Source: Saprospiraceae bacterium (lineage in GTDB: Bacteria > Bacteroidota > Bacteroidia > Chitinophagales > Saprospiraceae). From it: a DNA stretch of 9,876 bases. Within the stretch, counting starts at the first letter, position 1; each line of letters begins with the position of its first letter. The DNA is taken from positions 1 through 9,876 of the forward strand of contig JAHDEQ010000165.1 in the NCBI GenBank assembly GCA_020628755.1, given 5' to 3'. Below are positions 6,795 through 9,876 of this stretch, piece by piece. The position numbers and the translations under genes are program-made. Under the pieces are notes generated by a model. That model worked only from the letters and a program-made list of their open reading frames with translations, was not told where the DNA came from and searched no databases.

Positions 6795-7922
6795 TTAATT
6801 TTCTTCTACTTTGATGCTTCCGTAGTCGAGGCGTGCTTTGATAACACTGGCTGCCGATTTGCCACCGACATAGCCTTCGAGTTCTTCTTCGGAGCCATCT
6901 TCGATATGTTGTACGACTTGCATGGCAGAGGGATACCGAATGCCTGCATAATCGCTTTCGACATCCATGTGATAATTTGCTCCGTTTGTAACAGCAAATT
7001 TGTAATCCGTATAGCGACCTTCTACTTCAATTTCGCTAAAATCAGAGGCAACATTAGCAATAGAAGCTCCTCCGTACTCCATATCAAGGTGTGCAGACTT
7101 GGTCAGCGTACCAATTTTGTAACTTGTATATTTGCAATTTGCTTTGACCGATGCTACTTTATCAATTTTGAAGTGGTCATATTTGCCATCACAACGAAAC
7201 GATTCTATATTTCCTATTTTGTAATTGTCGTATTTGGTTGTTGCCGTTATTTCTTCTGCTGTACCAATGATAACTTTTGAATATTTGGTATTGGCACTGA
7301 TATCAGCAGTTCCGTCAACCTCGACAGTTGAATATTTGACTTCCATTGTCATACCTTCGGAGTTGCCGAGGGTTGCATTGCCGTAACCTAAGGTAAGGTT
7401 AACCTTGTCGTTGACATCGTCCATTTTGAGGTTGCCGTATTTGACCTCAACATTTGCTGTACCATCGAGTTCCCCTACATAAGAATTACCATATTTGTTG
7501 TGTAATTCGAGGGCATTGGATTGTGGCATTTGCACGTTGTAGTGAATTTGAAAATCGCCACCACTACTAGACGACCACCCAAACCAGGATTTGTCAGCCT
7601 CTCCTATCGTAGTGATGGCACTCACATAATCGCTGGAGTTGCTAAATTCAATATTAATTCTATCGAATGTAGCATCTGCTTTTTCTTTGGATGAGGCGTT
7701 GACTATAATTCGGATATGAAGACTAACCTTATCGGTGTTGGTTGTAGTAATGTTGACATCTCCATATTTGTTTTGGAGATGTACTTTTCCGTCATTGGCT
7801 ATTGAAAATTCTTTATCTATTACTTTTTCAAATTTCTCTTTTGGGGCGGCCCATGCTAACATGGTTAGCATGCAGCAGCAAGCTAAGGTGATTATTTTTT
7901 TATAATTTAACGCTTCCATCAT
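6795..7922 (-). CDS. Secreted beta-solenoid protein with a 17-residue tyrosine repeat (DUF4097-like)
   Basis: This is a predicted exported protein of 375 residues. Residues about 1-26 form a signal peptide (KK then ITLACCCMLTMLAWAA, likely cut near 25-26). C15-C17 sit inside its hydrophobic core and do not form a good lipobox. The rest is rich in short beta-strands with a [KEGR]Y[GSDT] motif whose tyrosines fall at 144, 162, 180, 197, 214, 231, 248, 265 and 283, then 304 and 325. A 17-18 residue period is that of a beta-solenoid with one tyrosine per turn. The layout resembles DUF4097 / putative adhesin proteins, though I place it there by look only. It starts 23 nt inside the upstream membrane protein gene, implying translational coupling, and is last in the sigma-factor operon. 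No catalytic motif was seen. Role unknown; an envelope structural or sensing part is plausible. Confidence 0.85.
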   Translation of the reverse strand: MMEALNYKKIITLACCCMLTMLAWAAPKEKFEKVIDKEFSIANDGKVHLQNKYGDVNITTTNTDKVSLHIRIIVNASSKEKADATFDRINIEFSNSSDYVSAITTIGEADKSWFGWSSSSGGDFQIHYNVQMPQSNALELHNKYGNSYVGELDGTANVEVKYGNLKMDDVNDKVNLTLGYGNATLGNSEGMTMEVKYSTVEVDGTADISANTKYSKVIIGTAEEITATTKYDNYKIGNIESFRCDGKYDHFKIDKVASVKANCKYTSYKIGTLTKSAHLDMEYGGASIANVASDFSEIEVEGRYTDYKFAVTNGANYHMDVESDYAGIRYPSAMQVVQHIEDGSEEELEGYVGGKSAASVIKARLDYGSIKVEEN

Positions 7923-8448
7923 TGTTATTTTTAGTAGTTTTTTCGGAATAATTTAGTTGTTGTAAAACTCGGTCTAAGACTAAGATTTTTGCTTGATAAT
8001 TTTGAATCAAGGCATGAATGACTTTTTCTTCATTGCCTTTTTCGACGTGTTGTAGCTCTTGTTTGAGTTCGTTCATGGCTTCATCTATCGAACCAAGGTC
8101 TTGATTTACAGCAACAGCATCGTACTGGTAGCTGGCTAATCGAACAGTTTTGTCTTGCAATTGACGTTCGTAGTAAGCCATCATGTCTGTATATTCGGCA
8201 GACATTTCAGAAGCTAGTGCTGCTTGACTCCTATTATTTCCTAAGAAAAAGCCAAGTCCGATACCTGCCAAAATCAAGACAGCGGCAGCAGCAGCGACAC
8301 GCGTTTTTCGCCACCATGCTATAGCAATAGGTTTTTCTTTTTGGTCGAGTGCTTTGTCTATATTGGCCCAAACTTTGAGACTTGGAATGGCATTGTCAAA
8401 GTCAGCTCGATTGTCAGAAATAAATTGTTCTAAATTATCTTTTTTCAT
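7900..8448 (-). CDS. Single-pass membrane protein, putative anti-sigma factor
   Basis: The 182 residues divide into a charged cytoplasmic N-terminus (1-50, containing FDNAIPSLKVWANIDKAL), one strong membrane helix (about 51-70, AAAAAVLILAGIGLGFF) and an extracytoplasmic part (71-182) that looks largely alpha-helical or coiled-coil. This layout and the W-x-N-I-D-K segment recall membrane proteins encoded beside ECF sigma factors in Bacteroidota. There is no HxxxCxxC zinc motif, so it is not a classical ZAS-type anti-sigma factor. The function is inferred from topology and from the sigma gene two genes upstream. It starts at ATG 8446-8448, 97 bp after the lipoprotein stop, and its end overlaps the start of the solenoid gene by 23 nt. 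If the call is right, the N-terminus would hold the sigma factor at the membrane and the helical domain would sense the envelope. Confidence 0.7.
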   Translation of the reverse strand: MKKDNLEQFISDNRADFDNAIPSLKVWANIDKALDQKEKPIAIAWWRKTRVAAAAAVLILAGIGLGFFLGNNRSQAALASEMSAEYTDMMAYYERQLQDKTVRLASYQYDAVAVNQDLGSIDEAMNELKQELQHVEKGNEEKVIHALIQNYQAKILVLDRVLQQLNYSEKTTKNNNDGSVKL

Positions 8449-8507
8449 TGTGTTGTATTTTTGGCATTTGCTTTTAAGTTATGAAGACGAAATAAAAGCA
8501 TATTGCA

Positions 8508-8526
8508 TCGCAGTTGAAAACTGCGA
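8508..8526. other. Small hairpin in the lipoprotein / anti-sigma gap
   Basis: TCGCAGTT (8508-8515) and AACTGCGA (8519-8526) form an 8-bp perfect stem with a 3-nt loop in the 97-bp gap. There is no T tract on either strand, so it is not called a terminator. It could mark an mRNA processing or stability site that sets different levels of the sigma/lipoprotein and membrane-protein/solenoid halves of the operon. No promoter matching TAnnTTTG was found for the downstream pair. Confidence 0.4.
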
Positions 8527-8545
8527 CGAACCTATAAGATTGTTC

Positions 8546-9145
8546 TTACAGTAAACCCAAGTCTTGTTTCTTCTTTTTGAGTATTGCTGCTACATCTAGT
8601 AACTCTCCTTCTTTTATCGTATTGTCCACCACAAGTAAAACGTGTTTTTTGCCTTTGGCTTTGAAAAGAATTTCTTGTCCTACTTTGAGGTCAACTCCAC
8701 TTTTAGAGAAGGGTGATAAATTGGGATTCATGACTGTTGGTATGATAAGCGGTATTGACTTGGCTGTTTTATTTTGTAAAGTAAAACTGATGTATTCATT
8801 TGTTGTGCGAGGTACGGGACGTTTTGCAGAAGCGATATTCAGTGCAACTTTTGCACTTGAATTGGACGTATTTTTAAGCACTAGCTTATTCTCACGTTCG
8901 ACCATTACATCAGCTTCCCCTCTTACTCCTAGTCCGAACCCTCTAACTTGTTCACTATTCTCTTTTGAAAGCACTACTACATCAATTTCTTTAAAAGATT
9001 TATTTTTGATGGTAGCTTTTGTCATATCATATTCAGCATAATCAATTTCAATCGTACTATTTTGAGGGATAACGAATACGGTTTTATTGGAAGAACAACT
9101 TCCGAATATTAATGCGATAACAACAATTGTAATTAAATTTTTCAT
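8546..9145 (-). CDS. Putative lipoprotein of unknown family
   Basis: The 199 residues start with a lipoprotein-type signal (MKNLITIVVIALIFGSC), with C17 the likely lipidated cysteine. The box FGSC is loose by enterobacterial standards but normal for Bacteroidota. The SSNK after the cysteine shows no obvious acidic surface-export signal. The mature part is beta-rich with several short strand pairs, for example FGLGVRGEADVMVE and IEIDYAEYD, and ends in a lysine-rich tail (LKKKKQDLGLL). I do not recognise the family and see no catalytic motif. It starts 21 bp after the sigma factor stop and so is almost certainly co-transcribed with it. Placed between sigma factor and anti-sigma candidate, it could be a signal-sensing accessory protein or simply a regulon member. 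The existence of the gene is secure; its role is unknown. Confidence 0.85.
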   Translation of the reverse strand: MKNLITIVVIALIFGSCSSNKTVFVIPQNSTIEIDYAEYDMTKATIKNKSFKEIDVVVLSKENSEQVRGFGLGVRGEADVMVERENKLVLKNTSNSSAKVALNIASAKRPVPRTTNEYISFTLQNKTAKSIPLIIPTVMNPNLSPFSKSGVDLKVGQEILFKAKGKKHVLLVVDNTIKEGELLDVAAILKKKKQDLGLL

Positions 9146-9166
9146 GTCAATTTGAAATTTTTGAAA

Positions 9167-9724
9167 TTAATAAACCTCCCGTTGTTGAATGGTCAACAAA
9201 TCCCTGAGTTTACGTTTGGCACGACTGTATTGCGACTTAGAAGTTGCCTCCGAAATATCTAGAATTTGGGCAATTTCTTTGTGGTCGTAACCTTCCATAA
9301 GGTACAGAGAGAACACCACTCGGTAGCCATCGGGCAATTGAAATAAGGCTTTATTAATGTCTTTTGTTGTTATTCTTGAATCCGCTATTGGAGTATCATC
9401 ATCTGTTACTGGTATAGCAAATAAACGATTTTCGAGTTCTTCAAATTGCAATTTCCTTTTGCGCATAAAGTTGATGCAATTGTTGACCACGACTCGTTTT
9501 ATCCATGCTCCCACAGAAGACTGATATTGAAAGGTGTGCAGCTTGGTGAAAATGTCAACAAAGGCGTTTTGCAATACATCTTCGGCATCTTCAACACGTT
9601 TTAACATACGCAAACATACATTATACATGGCTTTAGAATAGAGCCGATACAATTCAAATTGCGCTTGCCTATCCCCTTTTTTACAGGCCTCTACAATAGA
9701 TTTATGTGTGTCTTGATATTCCAA
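9167..9724 (-). CDS. ECF-type RNA polymerase sigma-70 factor
   Basis: This extracytoplasmic-function sigma factor directs RNA polymerase to a small set of promoters. Its 185 residues contain region 2 (about 22-92), with DAEDVLQNAFVDIF at 46-59 and the DNA-melting segment VGAWIKRVVVNNCINFMRKR at 71-90. Region 4 (about 123-176) has LPDGYRVVFSLYLMEGY and the HTH HKEIAQILDISEATSKSQYSRAKRKLRDLL at 148-177. A short acidic linker (DDDTP, 108-112) joins them; there are no regions 1 or 3 and no SnoaL-like tail. The start is TTG at 9722-9724: only three codons separate it from an upstream in-frame TAA, and the first internal ATG (residue 33) lies within region 2, so TTG is the best choice. It is first in an operon with a lipoprotein, an anti-sigma candidate and a solenoid protein, which suggests envelope-linked control. 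Its target promoters are not visible. Confidence 0.93.
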   Translation of the reverse strand: MEYQDTHKSIVEACKKGDRQAQFELYRLYSKAMYNVCLRMLKRVEDAEDVLQNAFVDIFTKLHTFQYQSSVGAWIKRVVVNNCINFMRKRKLQFEELENRLFAIPVTDDDTPIADSRITTKDINKALFQLPDGYRVVFSLYLMEGYDHKEIAQILDISEATSKSQYSRAKRKLRDLLTIQQREVY

Positions 9725-9783
9725 TTTTGAGTATTAGTAGGTTTAGTTTTCTTAGCTTGTTTTATATTCTTTGCTATTATAGA

Positions 9784-9810
9784 CAAAGTTAAAATAAAAG
9801 GGTTGCACAA
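9784..9810 (-). promoter_or_regulatory. Candidate promoter of the sigma-factor operon
   Basis: On the minus strand, TAACTTTG (9791-9784) matches the Bacteroidota -7 pattern TAnnTTTG exactly, and TTG (9810-9808) lies 16 bp upstream, one short of the usual 17-23 bp. Transcription would start near 9777-9780, leaving a leader of about 55 nt before the TTG start codon. It sits between the terminator at 9829-9863 and the gene, as expected for the start of an independent operon. It is a housekeeping-type element, so it gives no direct sign of autoregulation by the ECF factor. Confidence 0.5.
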
Positions 9811-9828
9811 TAATTTATTATCAACAAA

Positions 9829-9863
9829 AAAATCCGTTGAATGGAGTCCATTCAACGGATTTT
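9829..9863. terminator. Bidirectional terminator hairpin, perfect 16-bp stem
   Basis: Arms 9829-9844 and 9848-9863 pair perfectly over 16 bp with a 3-nt loop (AGT). The core ATCCGTTGAATGG is flanked by A on the left and T on the right, giving a T-rich tail on each strand (TTTTATATTTT on plus, seven T on minus). It insulates the sigma-factor operon from whatever lies beyond the right edge. The gene it terminates is outside the window. Confidence 0.75.
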
Positions 9864-9876
9864 ATATTTTGAGCAA

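Noticed and set aside
6729..7280. Plus-strand open frame of 183 codons opposite the solenoid gene
   Set aside because: It lies almost entirely antisense to a well-supported repeat protein, is rich in F, C and I as expected of an antisense shadow, and has no recognisable domain.
8577..9041. Plus-strand open frame of 154 codons opposite the lipoprotein gene
   Set aside because: It is antisense to a gene with a clear lipoprotein signal and operon context, has a low-complexity S/T/L-rich composition and no domain.

Overview
The window looks like chromosomal DNA from a Bacteroidota (Bacteroidetes) bacterium. The DNA is AT-rich. Start codons are preceded by A-rich stretches rather than clear Shine-Dalgarno sequences. 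Two candidate promoters carry the phylum-specific -7 element TAnnTTTG. The gene families also fit: a periplasmic-propeller/Y_Y_Y LytS-type kinase paired with a LytTR regulator, and an ECF sigma factor with a zinc-less membrane anti-sigma candidate. I cannot fix the genus. No tRNA, rRNA, CRISPR array or insertion sequence was seen, and there is no gene-free stretch above 300 bases.

Layout. Bases 1-1149 (+) hold the 3' part of a membrane di-iron oxygenase of the sterol desaturase/fatty acid hydroxylase superfamily, most like alkylglycerol monooxygenase; its start lies outside the window. It converges on a minus-strand two-component pair: a 1010-residue sensor kinase (5022-1990, GTG start), then a LytTR response regulator (1948-1202) 41 bp further on. 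Two identical 10-bp direct repeats, 21 bp apart, straddle the kinase start codon and are a candidate LytTR binding site. The 226-bp gap upstream of the kinase also holds a plus-strand promoter-like sequence, a 27-codon ORF and an intrinsic terminator: a candidate small RNA or microprotein gene. Next is a beta-CASP metallo-beta-lactamase RNase (6664-5249), whose start codon sits 10 nt from a perfect 25-bp hairpin.

From 9724 down to 6795 (minus strand) runs a probable four-gene operon: ECF sigma factor (TTG start), lipoprotein of unknown family, single-pass membrane protein interpreted as the anti-sigma factor, and a secreted beta-solenoid protein whose tyrosines recur every 17-18 residues. The last two genes overlap by 23 nt. 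The operon has a good Bacteroidota-type promoter candidate (9784-9810) and is bounded by bidirectional terminator hairpins at 9829-9863 and 6675-6728. The gene order suggests an envelope-sensing module: sigma factor, membrane-bound inhibitor, and two exported proteins that may be sensors, effectors or targets. This role is inferred from context only.
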